A DNA stretch of 9,560 bases from an uncultured Clostridia bacterium. GTDB taxonomy: Bacteria; Bacillota; Clostridia; Oscillospirales; Ruminococcaceae. Positions 1 through 7,698 of this stretch are shown piece by piece. Both the position numbers and the translations under genes were made by a program. The notes under the pieces are model-generated. The model was not told the DNA's origin and made no database searches. It worked only from the letters and a program-made list of their open reading frames with translations. Position 1 is the stretch's first letter. Every line of letters starts with the position of its first letter. The stretch spans positions 1 through 9,560 of the forward strand of contig CANRLY010000066.1 in NCBI GenBank assembly GCA_947631585.1, read 5' to 3'.

Positions 1-2018
1 GCCCAGAAATCATTAGCGTCGAAGTAATGGTGATCGTTAAACGGACGAGCGGTATATTGGCTGTCGTTTCCGCCCGGGTTTCTGCTTGAGATCATCATCT
101 GGAGACTATCTGTAAGTATAAACTTATCGCTGCTGGAGCTTCCGCCAGTAGCGTCAAACCACTTTTTGAAGTCCTTGCCGTTTATCCTTATCCTGTGAGG
201 TATCTCAAGTATGCCGTCTGTTCCTTTTCCATAGGGAAGATCAACGTCTGTAAGTTCTTTTCCGGTCTTTAGTCTGCCGGTCTCGTAGTCACGTCCCGAA
301 ACGCCGGAAGAATTAGTCCAGTCCTTATCGCTGGAATTGATATCTCTTGGAGCGTCAAGTTCAATGTCCTTATCCAGCAGGTTTATGCCCAGGTCGAGCC
401 ATACGTTGGCAGCGTCCGTCAGAGGAACATCATCTACCGTCACCTGGACAGTATTCTGAACAGGGTTTCTGGTAAACGCACCATAGCCGGAAGTATGCGC
501 ATTGCCCTCAGTGCGAAGCGTCTCGTCTGTCAGTATAACAGAATAGTTGAGCGTATATTTTCCGTTGCCTTTCTTATCAATACAATAATGAAGTATATAT
601 TCCCATTCTGAATCTGTTATTCTGGAAAGGTCGCCGTCATAATTATAAAGGTATGTAGCAAGAAAACTAGGGTAATCTCCTCTCAATGAAGCATAGTACT
701 GATCGTAAGGCACCCAGTCCTCCTTAGTCATATAGCCTACGCTGCTGCCCCAGTCGTTGAAATTATCCTTTATGCTCTTTACTATCTCTTTAAGTTCATC
801 ATCAGAGATATTTTCGCCGGTTCCCAGATCTATATCTATAGAATAGTCGATAACAGGATACAAACATTCGCCTGACAGTCTGCTGCCGCCATGCACCCAT
901 TTGATCTGGTTCTTAGCATCATAAAGAGTAAGATTATCTCCTTGTGTGCCGTCTTTTCCCGTAACACTCTTGCTTATGGACGGATCTTTGGGAGTTACTG
1001 TACTGGTGGAAGTCTTTACAGCAGGGTCTGGGTTTCCGTCATCATATGTAGCTGTAGCCTTGTTGGAAAGGTTCTTATTCCTGTTGGCAGTATAATCCTC
1101 CGCAGTCATTTTGGCACGGTAAGTTACAGTAAATGACTGTTTATCTTCCTTAGTCTTGTTGGCAGTTTTAATAGTTATGGGAAATTCAGTCTCAGTCACA
1201 GGCTGACCGTCAACTTTTATGCTGCTGCCGTCTATGGTAAGCGCAGGGTCTATAACATCGTCCAGTTCAAACTGGTCTATAAGACCTGTCGCCGTAACTC
1301 TGACGGTATAGTCAACATAGTAGCTGCCGTCCTCCGCCTTGACAAGTCCTGAACCGCCGGACTTGCTAACTGACATATCGCAGTTCTTTTTGCCGTCGTC
1401 ATAGATAACGGTAAACTCGGCAGTGCCGAATCCTATGCCTTTTTCAGAGCCGTTGGGAACATCTTTATTCTCGTCCAGGTCAACAACGCCCTCCAGACGT
1501 ATTCCGCCTCCCACGTCGGAGCGCTCCTTGAACGCAGACTCGTACAGTTCCACCACAGCATAAAACTTGCCGTCCTCTTCCACGAACTTATAATGTCCGA
1601 TGACTTCGCCGTTTTCGTACAGCTCACCGGACGGCATGGTGTAAGTTCCGTCACCGCTGTCAGTACCGAATTTGATACCGTATGTATTTATCTCTTTTCT
1701 GTACTTATAAACATTCTGACCTATGATGTCATCGAAAGTCGGAGTCGCAGCGTTGTTCTCCACCGACCACTCGAACGCCATCAGAATGTCGTCGCCGTCC
1801 TTGACGGTCCTGTTGTCGTACATTTCCTCTTCGCCCATGACCATCTGGAAGCTGTCGTCATCTATCACAAGCTCCCCATACTGCTCGGCAGGAGCAGCCT
1901 TTGCGGTCATTTTCACAAACGGAAGATCCGCCATCATCAGCGACAGGAACATAACGGCAGCGGTAACAGCGCTTACCACACGCCTGCCTATCCTTACTTC
2001 AGGCTCCCATTTGTTCAT
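1..2018 (-). CDS. Large secreted adhesin / pilin-like surface protein (N-terminal part, truncated by window edge)
   Basis: An uninterrupted reading frame of 672 codons runs from an ATG at 2018 off the left edge, so the C-terminus and any cell-wall anchor are not visible. Residues 1-41 form a signal peptide: basic GRR, a hydrophobic stretch at 14-35, then an AKA-A cleavage site near 41. Residues about 45-185 look like an SDR-type adhesin Ig domain (a GDDILMAFEWSV strand, then YENGEVIGHYKF). Residues about 214-327 and 346-530 look like isopeptide-forming pilin/DUF11-like domains. Each begins with an SxSKS strand (K219, K350) and ends with an Asn-bearing strand (NKATATY near 319, QNTVQVTV near 522). 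Further sequence from about 540 is unassigned. GGAGGG at 2028-2033 sits 9 nt before the start. A role in surface attachment or fimbriae is inferred from fold-like patterns, not from a specific known homologue. The strand and frame are secure. Confidence 0.85.
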   Translation of the reverse strand, partial: MNKWEPEVRIGRRVVSAVTAAVMFLSLMMADLPFVKMTAKAAPAEQYGELVIDDDSFQMVMGEEEMYDNRTVKDGDDILMAFEWSVENNAATPTFDDIIGQNVYKYRKEINTYGIKFGTDSGDGTYTMPSGELYENGEVIGHYKFVEEDGKFYAVVELYESAFKERSDVGGGIRLEGVVDLDENKDVPNGSEKGIGFGTAEFTVIYDDGKKNCDMSVSKSGGSGLVKAEDGSYYVDYTVRVTATGLIDQFELDDVIDPALTIDGSSIKVDGQPVTETEFPITIKTANKTKEDKQSFTVTYRAKMTAEDYTANRNKNLSNKATATYDDGNPDPAVKTSTSTVTPKDPSISKSVTGKDGTQGDNLTLYDAKNQIKWVHGGSRLSGECLYPVIDYSIDIDLGTGENISDDELKEIVKSIKDNFNDWGSSVGYMTKEDWVPYDQYYASLRGDYPSFLATYLYNYDGDLSRITDSEWEYILHYCIDKKGNGKYTLNYSVILTDETLRTEGNAHTSGYGAFTRNPVQNTVQVTVDDVPLTDAANVWLDLGINLLDKDIELDAPRDINSSDKDWTNSSGVSGRDYETGRLKTGKELTDVDLPYGKGTDGILEIPHRIRINGKDFKKWFDATGGSSSSDKFILTDSLQMMISSRNPGGNDSQYTARPFNDHHYFDANDFW

Positions 2019-2055
2019 AAAATATCACCCTCCACACCAAAATTTATAAGTGTCG

Positions 2056-2087
2056 TCCCGGATCAAAATCCATTTCGGGATCAAAAT
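2056..2087 (-). repeat. Direct repeat and nested hairpin in the surface-protein 5' leader
   Basis: On the plus strand GGATCAAAAT occurs at 2060-2069 and again at 2078-2087, 18 bases apart. The same stretch holds two small inverted pairs: TCCC/GGGA (2056-2059 with 2077-2080) outside and GGAT/ATCC (2060-2063 with 2068-2071) inside, with a bulge on one side. It lies just downstream of the predicted transcription start. It could be a tandem operator or a weak leader structure, and both are inference. The repeat itself is plain in the sequence. Confidence 0.5.
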
Positions 2088-2099
2088 ATTCTAAATATA

Positions 2100-2128
2100 A
2101 TAATAACAAATTCAGACCAAATTGTCAA
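2100..2128 (-). promoter_or_regulatory. Sigma-A promoter of the surface-protein gene
   Basis: Read on the minus strand, a perfect TTGACA (2123-2128) is followed by a 17-nt spacer and TATTAT (2100-2105), which matches TATAAT at five of six positions. The predicted transcription start is near 2093, giving a leader of about 75 nt before the ATG at 2018. The promoter lies downstream of the putP terminator hairpin, so the surface protein is probably its own transcription unit. Confidence 0.8.
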
Positions 2129-2203
2129 CACTTTAGGGCATAATATCCAAAATTTTATTTCAGTCGGCTCAAATAATTGTACATAATAATACAACAGACG
2201 CAA

Positions 2204-2235
2204 ATATCCCCCGTGTTTCGTCTCACGGGGGATAT
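2204..2235 (-). terminator. Terminator hairpin after putP
   Basis: A perfect 12-bp inverted repeat (2204-2215 with 2224-2235, arm ATATCCCCCGTG) encloses an 8-nt loop and begins about 20 nt after the putP stop. On the minus strand the stem runs into TATTTGCGTCTGTTG, which is only moderately T-rich, so termination may be partial. It separates putP from the surface-protein promoter. Confidence 0.75.
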
Positions 2236-2255
2236 CACATACAGTTCAAAAATTT

Positions 2256-3809
2256 TTATTCAGCTTCGGAAAATGTTTCTGCGGCAGGTCCGTCTTCAAA
2301 TTCATCGGTTATCTCCTTGTCAGGAGCTTCAGTCAGCAGCGAAACTACTATTATCACTACCAAACTGAGTATGAACGCAGGCAGAAGTTCATATATCGTG
2401 AACAAGCCGCCCAGTTTGCTTATTGCGAATTTCCATACGAACACCATTACTCCGCCGGAGATAAGACCGCATATTGCGCCCCATTTGTTTGTTCTCTTCC
2501 AGAACAGGGAGCATAGCATGAGCGGTCCGAAAGTTGCGCCGAATCCAGCCCAGGCGAAAGATACTATCCTGAACACTGAACTGTTTGGATCCCACGCCAA
2601 GATGATACCGAGTATCGCAATTGCAACAAGGACTATCCTGGCGGTTATCATGGACATTTTTTTAGTTATCTTGACTTTGAAAACGCCCTTTATGATATTC
2701 TCCGACATACTGGACGATGCGGCAAGCAGCTGGGAGTCCGCCGTTGACATGGTACAAGCCAGAATACCTGCGAATATCAGTCCTGCGGCAAGTGCGAAAA
2801 TTACGCCCTTATTGCTGAGGACTGTTGCTATTTTCATAATAACGGTCTCAGAGTCTGCGCTGGTGGTGAGCTTTTCGATAGTGCCGTTAGCAGAGAGCGT
2901 ACTGCCGATAAAGCCTATAAATATTGCGATCGACATGGCAATTACTACCCATATGGAAGCGATACGCCTTGAAATCTTGACGTTCTTTTTGTCTTTGATA
3001 GCCATAAATCTCAGCAGGATATGCGGCATACCGAAGTATCCGAGACCCCATGCCAGCGTTGAGGCGATCTGCAAGAACGAATAGCTGTTTGAACCGCCGG
3101 TCTCCGGGTCGTATATGCTGGTGAGCGAGAAATAGCCGCCGACTGATCTTGCGTTGTCTACCACGTTTGAAAGACCGCCTGCGGTATTTACGCCGTATAT
3201 AACCATAATTATGAGCGCTATCGTCATAACTATGCTCTGGATAAGGTCGGTGAAGCTGGCAGCCGAAAAGCCGCCGAGCATGGTATACGAGATTATAACT
3301 ATTGCGGAAATTATCATGGCAACGTGGTAATTCGCCCCGAAAAGCGTCTGGAACAGCTTGCCGCAGGCAGAGAATCCCGATGCGGTATACGGCACGAAGA
3401 ACACGATGATTATGACTGCTGCTATACCCATTATCACGCCGCTTTTATCGTGGAAGCGGTCGGCAAAGAAATCGGGTATGGTTATTGAATTGGTCTTTTG
3501 CGAATAGACTCTCAGCCTTTTGGCGACGATGAGCCAGTTAAGGTATGTACCGACGGCAAGACCGATTATAGTCCAGCCCGCTTCGGCAAGACCTGTCAAA
3601 TACGCAAGTCCCGGCAGACCCATAAGCAGGTAACTGCTCATGTCCGAGGCTTCGGCGCTCATTGCCGACACCAGCGGACCCAGTTTTCTTCCTCCAAGAT
3701 AGTAGTCGCCGACGTCTTTATTCCTCTTTGAATAAAAAACGCCTATCATTACCATTCCTGAAAGGTAGAGAATGATCGTTATGAGGATACAAATTTCACT
3801 TGTTCCCAT
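2256..3809 (-). CDS. putP: Sodium/proline symporter PutP (SSS family)
   Basis: This is an integral membrane carrier importing proline (or a close analogue) with Na+. By eye the 517-residue protein has about 13 hydrophobic segments and a short acidic cytoplasmic tail, as expected for PutP at roughly 500 residues. Family motifs are present: SAEASDMSSYLLMGLPG near 51-67 (D56 aligns with the Na+-related Asp55 of E. coli PutP), GGFSAASFTD near 179-188, GLGYFGMPHILLRFMA near 255-270, and MSTADSQLL near 354-362. I start it at ATG 3809. A GTG at 3815 would add two residues. The choice rests on spacing: the GGGGG-containing ribosome binding site at 3836-3840 comes to 8 nt from this ATG only if the intervening hairpin folds. 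The gene is monocistronic, with its own promoter and terminator. Exact substrate specificity within the SSS family is inferred. Confidence 0.93.
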   Translation of the reverse strand: MGTSEICILITIILYLSGMVMIGVFYSKRNKDVGDYYLGGRKLGPLVSAMSAEASDMSSYLLMGLPGLAYLTGLAEAGWTIIGLAVGTYLNWLIVAKRLRVYSQKTNSITIPDFFADRFHDKSGVIMGIAAVIIIVFFVPYTASGFSACGKLFQTLFGANYHVAMIISAIVIISYTMLGGFSAASFTDLIQSIVMTIALIIMVIYGVNTAGGLSNVVDNARSVGGYFSLTSIYDPETGGSNSYSFLQIASTLAWGLGYFGMPHILLRFMAIKDKKNVKISRRIASIWVVIAMSIAIFIGFIGSTLSANGTIEKLTTSADSETVIMKIATVLSNKGVIFALAAGLIFAGILACTMSTADSQLLAASSSMSENIIKGVFKVKITKKMSMITARIVLVAIAILGIILAWDPNSSVFRIVSFAWAGFGATFGPLMLCSLFWKRTNKWGAICGLISGGVMVFVWKFAISKLGGLFTIYELLPAFILSLVVIIVVSLLTEAPDKEITDEFEDGPAAETFSEAE

Positions 3810-3815
3810 TTTCAC

Positions 3816-3840
3816 GCGGCGAAATTATGCCGCTTCCCCC
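3816..3840 (-). promoter_or_regulatory. putP ribosome binding site with hairpin between it and the start codon
   Basis: On the minus strand GAGAGGGGGAA is followed by GCGGC (3829-3833), an 8-nt loop, GCCGC (3816-3820), and then GTGAAAATG. The linear distance from the G-run to the ATG at 3809 is 26 nt, too long for normal initiation. Folding the 18-nt hairpin leaves 8 nt. The positions are direct observation; that the fold sets translation efficiency is inference. Confidence 0.55.
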
Positions 3841-3890
3841 TCTCATAATTACAAAATTCCTTAAAAAGCGTTATGCAAACACATGGGCAT

Positions 3891-3919
3891 ATTATAACAT
3901 ATTTTTTGGTGCATGGCAA
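3891..3919 (-). promoter_or_regulatory. Sigma-A promoter of putP (extended -10)
   Basis: The minus strand reads TTGCCA (3914-3919), a 17-nt spacer ending in TGT, then a perfect TATAAT (3891-3896). This gives a TGnTATAAT extended -10. The predicted start is near 3884, giving a leader of about 75 nt. It lies between the aminopeptidase terminator and putP. Confidence 0.82.
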
Positions 3920-3968
3920 GCTTTTTTTCGTTAGCAGGCTAAAATATTTTGCATTTCCCAAACAAAAC

Positions 3969-4009
3969 AAAAAAGCAAGAGCCTGTTTTTGCAGGACATC
4001 TTGCTTTTT
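3969..4009 (-). terminator. Rho-independent terminator ending the six-gene operon
   Basis: An 11-bp outer stem (3970-3980 with 3999-4009, containing GCAAGA/TCTTGC) carries an inner 4-bp stem (3982-3985 with 3992-3995) around a 6-nt loop. On the minus strand it ends in TTGCTTTTTTGTTTTGTTT, a strong U-tract. It starts 11 nt after the aminopeptidase stop codon. The bipartite stem, with a 1-nt bulge on one side and 3 nt on the other, is a minor oddity. Confidence 0.9.
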
Positions 4010-4019
4010 ATCCGCCACA

Positions 4020-5429
4020 TCAGTCTTCAAAGAAAGTCAGAAACGCCTTATACGCCATATAGATATCCAGTTTGGAAGTCACCTCGAACGGAGCGTGCAT
4101 GGAAAGCACCGGTACTCCCACATCGATAACATCTATATTAAGGTTGGCGATATACTGGGCAACAGTTCCGCCGCCGCCGATATCTACCTTTCCAAGCTCT
4201 CCCGTCTGCCAGATAACTCCCTTTCCGTCAAGGAGATTCCTTACTCTGCCCACAAACTCAGCGGAAGCATCTGAAGTGCCGGACTTTCCTCTTGCGCCTG
4301 TAAACTTAGTCACCACCACGCCATAGTTGAGCTTAGAGCAGTTCCTTGCCTCCATAACATCGGGGAAAGTAGGGTCAAGTGCGGAATTTACGTCAGCCGA
4401 GAGACATTCAGAGTTTGAGATAACGGTTGTGAACTCAGCGTTCTGGGACTTAGCCAGATCGTAGATGAAATATTTCAGATAAGAGCTGTTAAGACCGGTA
4501 TTTCCGTCGCTTCCCGTTTCCTCCTTATCAGTAAGGACCGTAACGCAGGTCTTTTTGGGGGCTTCGCATTTAAGGGCAGCCCTGAGAGCCGTATAAGCGC
4601 AGACCCTGTCGTCCTGTCCGTATGCGCCGACCATGCTTCTGTCAAATCCCAGGTCTCTTGCCTTGAAAGCCGGAACAGCCTCCAGTTCGGCGGACATAAA
4701 GTCGTCCTCAACGATATCGTACTTTTCGTTTATCAGCTTCATGATATTGAGCTTTACCCTTTCAGAAGCCTTATCGTCCCGGAAAGGTCTCGAGCCTATG
4801 AGGATATTCAGTTCTTCCCCTTTGACTCCATCAGCAAGGTTGCGCTTCATCTGGTTTGTTGCAAGGTGAGGCAGCAGATCTGTTATGCAGAAAATAGGGT
4901 CGTTTTCGTCCTCTCCGATATTAACTATCACCTTATCACGATTGCCTTTGATAACTACCCCGTGCAGCGCAAGAGGGATAGCCGTCCACTGGTATTTTTT
5001 GATACCGCCGTAATAATGGGTCTTAAAAAGAGCAAGCTCGCTGTCCTCATAGAGAGGGTGCTGTTTCAGATCGACTCTCGGCGAATCTATATGGGCTGCA
5101 TTTATCCTCAGACCGCTTTCCAGAGGGTCTGTGCCCATAGTGCAGAGTATCACCGATTTTCCACGGTTGATATAAATGAACCTGTCCCCTGCCTTATACT
5201 TCTTGTCTTTGGAATATTTCTCAAATCCACATTCCTTGGCAAGCTTTACAGTTTCCTTGACCGCTTCCCTTTCAGTCTTGGCGGAATCCAGAAACTCCTT
5301 GTACTTTTCGCAGAACTTGTCCGCTTTTTTGATCTTTTCTTCTGAAAGAGCCAATCCTGCGTTTTTCGGAGCCGAAAGAAGTTTTTCCTTCATAAGTTCG
5401 GCTTCGGTCTTTTTGGTTTCGTTTTCCAT
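4020..5429 (-). CDS. apeA: M18-family zinc aminopeptidase (aspartyl aminopeptidase type)
   Basis: This is a cytoplasmic metallo-aminopeptidase of 469 residues, within the usual M18 size, removing N-terminal residues (often acidic ones) from peptides. The di-metal site is complete: H113 in AHIDSPR, the bridging D273 in GQDDR, E303/E304 in DKEETGS, D346 in SECLSADVN, and H445 in SMHAPFEV. A charged coiled-coil-like N-terminal 60 residues precedes the catalytic part. AAGGA lies about 11 nt before the ATG. The gene starts 33 nt after the transglycosylase stop and is the last gene of the operon. The length and the GNTGLNSS sequence after the DKEETGSD site fit the ApeA (M18 aminopeptidase 1) branch rather than ApeB. 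That sub-assignment is less certain than the family. Confidence 0.93.
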   Translation of the reverse strand: MENETKKTEAELMKEKLLSAPKNAGLALSEEKIKKADKFCEKYKEFLDSAKTEREAVKETVKLAKECGFEKYSKDKKYKAGDRFIYINRGKSVILCTMGTDPLESGLRINAAHIDSPRVDLKQHPLYEDSELALFKTHYYGGIKKYQWTAIPLALHGVVIKGNRDKVIVNIGEDENDPIFCITDLLPHLATNQMKRNLADGVKGEELNILIGSRPFRDDKASERVKLNIMKLINEKYDIVEDDFMSAELEAVPAFKARDLGFDRSMVGAYGQDDRVCAYTALRAALKCEAPKKTCVTVLTDKEETGSDGNTGLNSSYLKYFIYDLAKSQNAEFTTVISNSECLSADVNSALDPTFPDVMEARNCSKLNYGVVVTKFTGARGKSGTSDASAEFVGRVRNLLDGKGVIWQTGELGKVDIGGGGTVAQYIANLNIDVIDVGVPVLSMHAPFEVTSKLDIYMAYKAFLTFFED

Positions 5430-5462
5430 AAAAATACATATCCTTTCATATCAGCCATGCTG

Positions 5463-6062
5463 TTAGATTTCATTTTTATCATAAAGATTATTATACGCAT
5501 CGAAGGCTTTCATTACTTTTCTGACGTAATGCCTTGTCTTGTCGGACGGTATATCCGAAACATCAAGATCGTCAGGGTCTATTATACCGTCGGATATCCA
5601 GCCGTCCACGCTTCCCATTCCTGAATGATACGCCGCAGCGGCAAGTTCAAAGCAGCCGTACTTTTCATAATAGTAACCCAGCATAAAGCAGCCGTATTCT
5701 ATATTGTACTGCGGCTCGAACATCTGGTCGTATGTAAGTTCCCTGTCGTCCGAGATCCTGAACTTCACCCATTCATAGGCGTCCTCCATTATCTGCATAA
5801 GTCCTCTTGCTCCCACCTCGGACTGAGCCTTCTCATTAAAATTGCTTTCAGTTTTTATTATAGCATAAATAAAATTTTTGTCTATATTATAATTTCCGCT
5901 GTACTCTGAAACATACTCGTCATACTCGTCGGGATATATTTTATTTCTTGCCATCTCAGGTATAAACGCCGAGATAACTGCCGCTGCCAAAGCGATGACA
6001 GCCACTGCCATCAGCCAGAAAGCGGCGGTTTTCTTCTTTTTCTTTTTGTTGCTACTTGGCAT
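5463..6062 (-). CDS. Membrane-anchored lytic murein transglycosylase (Slt-type, GH23)
   Basis: The enzyme cleaves the MurNAc-GlcNAc bond of peptidoglycan, acting outside the membrane. Residues 5-11 are a lysine-rich cytoplasmic tail and about 13-34 a single hydrophobic anchor, possibly an uncleaved signal. The SLT domain spans about 45-190: IIKTESNFNEKA with catalytic E72, then SEVGARGLMQIM (81-92), a Tyr-rich GYYYEKYG segment, and AAYHSGMGSVDGWI (143-156), matching the family AYNAGxGxVxxW motif. At 199 residues it is a minimal transglycosylase without LysM or other wall-binding modules. Its start codon overlaps the end of coaE by 11 nt, and AAGGAGA sits inside coaE just upstream, so translational coupling is likely. 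It may serve wall remodelling during growth; a specific role is not shown. Confidence 0.9.
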   Translation of the reverse strand: MPSSNKKKKKKTAAFWLMAVAVIALAAAVISAFIPEMARNKIYPDEYDEYVSEYSGNYNIDKNFIYAIIKTESNFNEKAQSEVGARGLMQIMEDAYEWVKFRISDDRELTYDQMFEPQYNIEYGCFMLGYYYEKYGCFELAAAAYHSGMGSVDGWISDGIIDPDDLDVSDIPSDKTRHYVRKVMKAFDAYNNLYDKNEI

Positions 6063-6657
6063 CAGCCGTCTCCTTTATCTTCTGTATTGCCTGTAGGGCA
6101 GCGTTTCTCAGCCGGACATCGCTGCCGTTATTCTCTATGACTATATCTGAATTTTCCTCAAAAAATCCTTGTGTGCGCTGGGAAGAGAACCGTCTGAGCG
6201 CCTGTTCTTCGGTAAGACTGTCCCTTTCAAGTATACGCTTCACCCGGATATCCTCATCGGCGGTAACGCTCACTATCATGCTGCAAATACTGTCCATTCC
6301 CGCCTCGAACAGCGTAGGAGCGTCCAGCAGCACCAGCCTTTGTCCGCACAAACTTATCTGCTTCTGCGTCTCTTCGGTTATAAATGGGAATATCAGCTCG
6401 TTTAATAATTTCAGCTTTTCTTCGCAGCCGAACACTTCGTTCCCCAGCCTGCGCCTGTCGAGAGTATAGCTTTCGTCAAAGCAGTCCGGGAAATGCTCCG
6501 CCAGTTTTTTGCAGCAGTCACTTCCGCTTTCCGTGACTTTTCGTGAGAGCTTGTCGCAGTCCACCACGAAAAACCCGTTTTCCTCAAACATTCGGCTGAC
6601 CGTGGTCTTTCCTGCTCCGCTTTGCCCGGTGAGTCCGACTATAAATCTGTTTTCCAT
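6052..6657 (-). CDS. coaE: Dephospho-CoA kinase
   Basis: This enzyme catalyses the last step of coenzyme A synthesis, ATP-dependent phosphorylation of the 3'-hydroxyl of dephospho-CoA, in the cytoplasm. The 201-residue length is typical. Visible motifs are the P-loop GLTGQSGAGKTT (8-19; K17), VDCDKLSR (32-39) of the substrate pocket, the lid-region DAPTLFEAG (112-120), and DIVIENNG (171-178). Seven cysteines (34, 48, 49, 59, 78, 104, 125) are many for this family and suit an anaerobe. The ribosome binding site is weak (GGGTGATGAG directly before ATG). The gene follows sua5 by 21 nt, so readthrough within the operon is expected. Its last 11 nt overlap the transglycosylase start. Confidence 0.95.
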   Translation of the reverse strand: MENRFIVGLTGQSGAGKTTVSRMFEENGFFVVDCDKLSRKVTESGSDCCKKLAEHFPDCFDESYTLDRRRLGNEVFGCEEKLKLLNELIFPFITEETQKQISLCGQRLVLLDAPTLFEAGMDSICSMIVSVTADEDIRVKRILERDSLTEEQALRRFSSQRTQGFFEENSDIVIENNGSDVRLRNAALQAIQKIKETADAK

Positions 6658-6678
6658 CTCATCACCCGATCTGTCCGA

Positions 6679-7695
6679 TCACAGTTTCACTACCCTGAAC
6701 GACGCCGCCCGAAGCAGCCTGTTATAGACCGCTAGCCCCACGCCGTTTTTATCAGGGCAGCGGAAATACGCCCTTTCAAAGCCCTGCTTGTCAAGCTCTC
6801 TCAAAACCGAAAACAGCATAGCCGCCTGTTCCTTGCTGTTATGCCCATATTCCATTGTCGGATTTTCCACCGAGAGCCTATCGCCGGTGAAAACCACGCA
6901 GCAGTCGGACTTTCCGGCGTTTTTCCGAATATATTCCTCAAATCCCTTTATATCGCCGTCAAGTATGATAACTTCCGCCTTGGGGGAATAATGCCTATAC
7001 TTCATGCCCGGAGAGCTGACCCTGGCATTGTCTGCAACGCAGTTGAGCACCCCGTCGTCCACTATCACGTTATCGGAAACTTCCCTCAGGTCGTCAGGCG
7101 TGACGAACCCAGGTCTGAGCAGCCGTATAGTTTCATTTTCAAAAGAAATGACTGTAGATTCCACCCCAACGGCAGAACCGTCGCCGTCTATTATAAGCGG
7201 TATGCGTCCTTTTAGGTCGTTGAAAACGTGCATTGCGCAGGTGGGGCTGGGTCTGCCCGATCTGTTTGCCGACGGTGCGGCAAGCGGAGACCCTGCGGCT
7301 TTTATCACTTCCGACGCCGCCTTGTTCGCCGGAAACCTTATCCCCACAGTGTCAAGTCCGCCGGTTATCTCAAACGGCACGGCTTCCGACTTGGGAAGCA
7401 CCATCGTGAGCGGTCCTGGCCAGAACCTTTCTGCACATCTTCTGGCTATTTCCGGAAACTCTCTGGTAAGCTTCTCCACTTCTTCCAGCTGTGCGATATG
7501 AACGATCAGCGGATTGTCGGAGGGTCTGCCTTTTGCGGCGTAGATCTTTCTTGCGGAATCTGCCGAAAAAGCGTTTCCAGCCAGACCATAGACCGTTTCG
7601 GTCGGTATAGCCACTATCTCCCCTTTTCTGAGAAGTTCAGCCGCCAGCCGTATGCCCTCTTCATCAGCTTTGAGTATCCTGGTATCAAAGCCCAT
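6679..7695 (-). CDS. ywlC: L-threonylcarbamoyladenylate synthase (Sua5/YwlC type)
   Basis: The enzyme makes threonylcarbamoyl-AMP from threonine, bicarbonate and ATP, the first step of N6-threonylcarbamoyladenosine (t6A37) formation on ANN-decoding tRNAs. This is the long, two-domain form (338 residues). The YrdC/TsaC domain occupies about 1-205, with PTETVYGLAG (31-40), IYAAKGRPSDNPLIVHI (51-67), SAN (142-144), GVESTVI (177-183) and RPGFVTP (194-200). A linker SSPGMKYRHYSP (227-238) leads to the C-terminal Sua5 domain ending in GVGLAVYNRLLRAA (318-331). AGGAGG lies within the last codons of prfA and the two genes are only 3 nt apart. The family partners TsaB, TsaD and TsaE are not in the window. 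Other names in use are sua5 and tsaC2. Confidence 0.95.
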   Translation of the reverse strand: MGFDTRILKADEEGIRLAAELLRKGEIVAIPTETVYGLAGNAFSADSARKIYAAKGRPSDNPLIVHIAQLEEVEKLTREFPEIARRCAERFWPGPLTMVLPKSEAVPFEITGGLDTVGIRFPANKAASEVIKAAGSPLAAPSANRSGRPSPTCAMHVFNDLKGRIPLIIDGDGSAVGVESTVISFENETIRLLRPGFVTPDDLREVSDNVIVDDGVLNCVADNARVSSPGMKYRHYSPKAEVIILDGDIKGFEEYIRKNAGKSDCCVVFTGDRLSVENPTMEYGHNSKEQAAMLFSVLRELDKQGFERAYFRCPDKNGVGLAVYNRLLRAASFRVVKL

Positions 7696-7698
7696 GAC

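Noticed and set aside
1593..2186. 197-codon plus-strand open frame opposite the surface-protein gene
   Set aside because: It is antisense to a continuous 672-codon frame with signal peptide and promoter, and has no ribosome binding site of its own.
2317..3084. 255-codon open frame on the plus strand opposite putP
   Set aside because: It lies wholly antisense to a secure gene and its product is low-complexity and unlike any family. Such frames arise easily opposite hydrophobic coding sequence.
3812..4030. 72-codon minus-strand frame between the aminopeptidase gene and putP
   Set aside because: It spans the operon terminator and the putP promoter and leader, so it is very unlikely to be translated.
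6018..6050. A-rich slippery run near the coaE/transglycosylase overlap as a programmed frameshift
   Set aside because: The coaE stop codon comes before the A-rich run, and both proteins are full length without any shift. The run simply encodes the lysine-rich tail.
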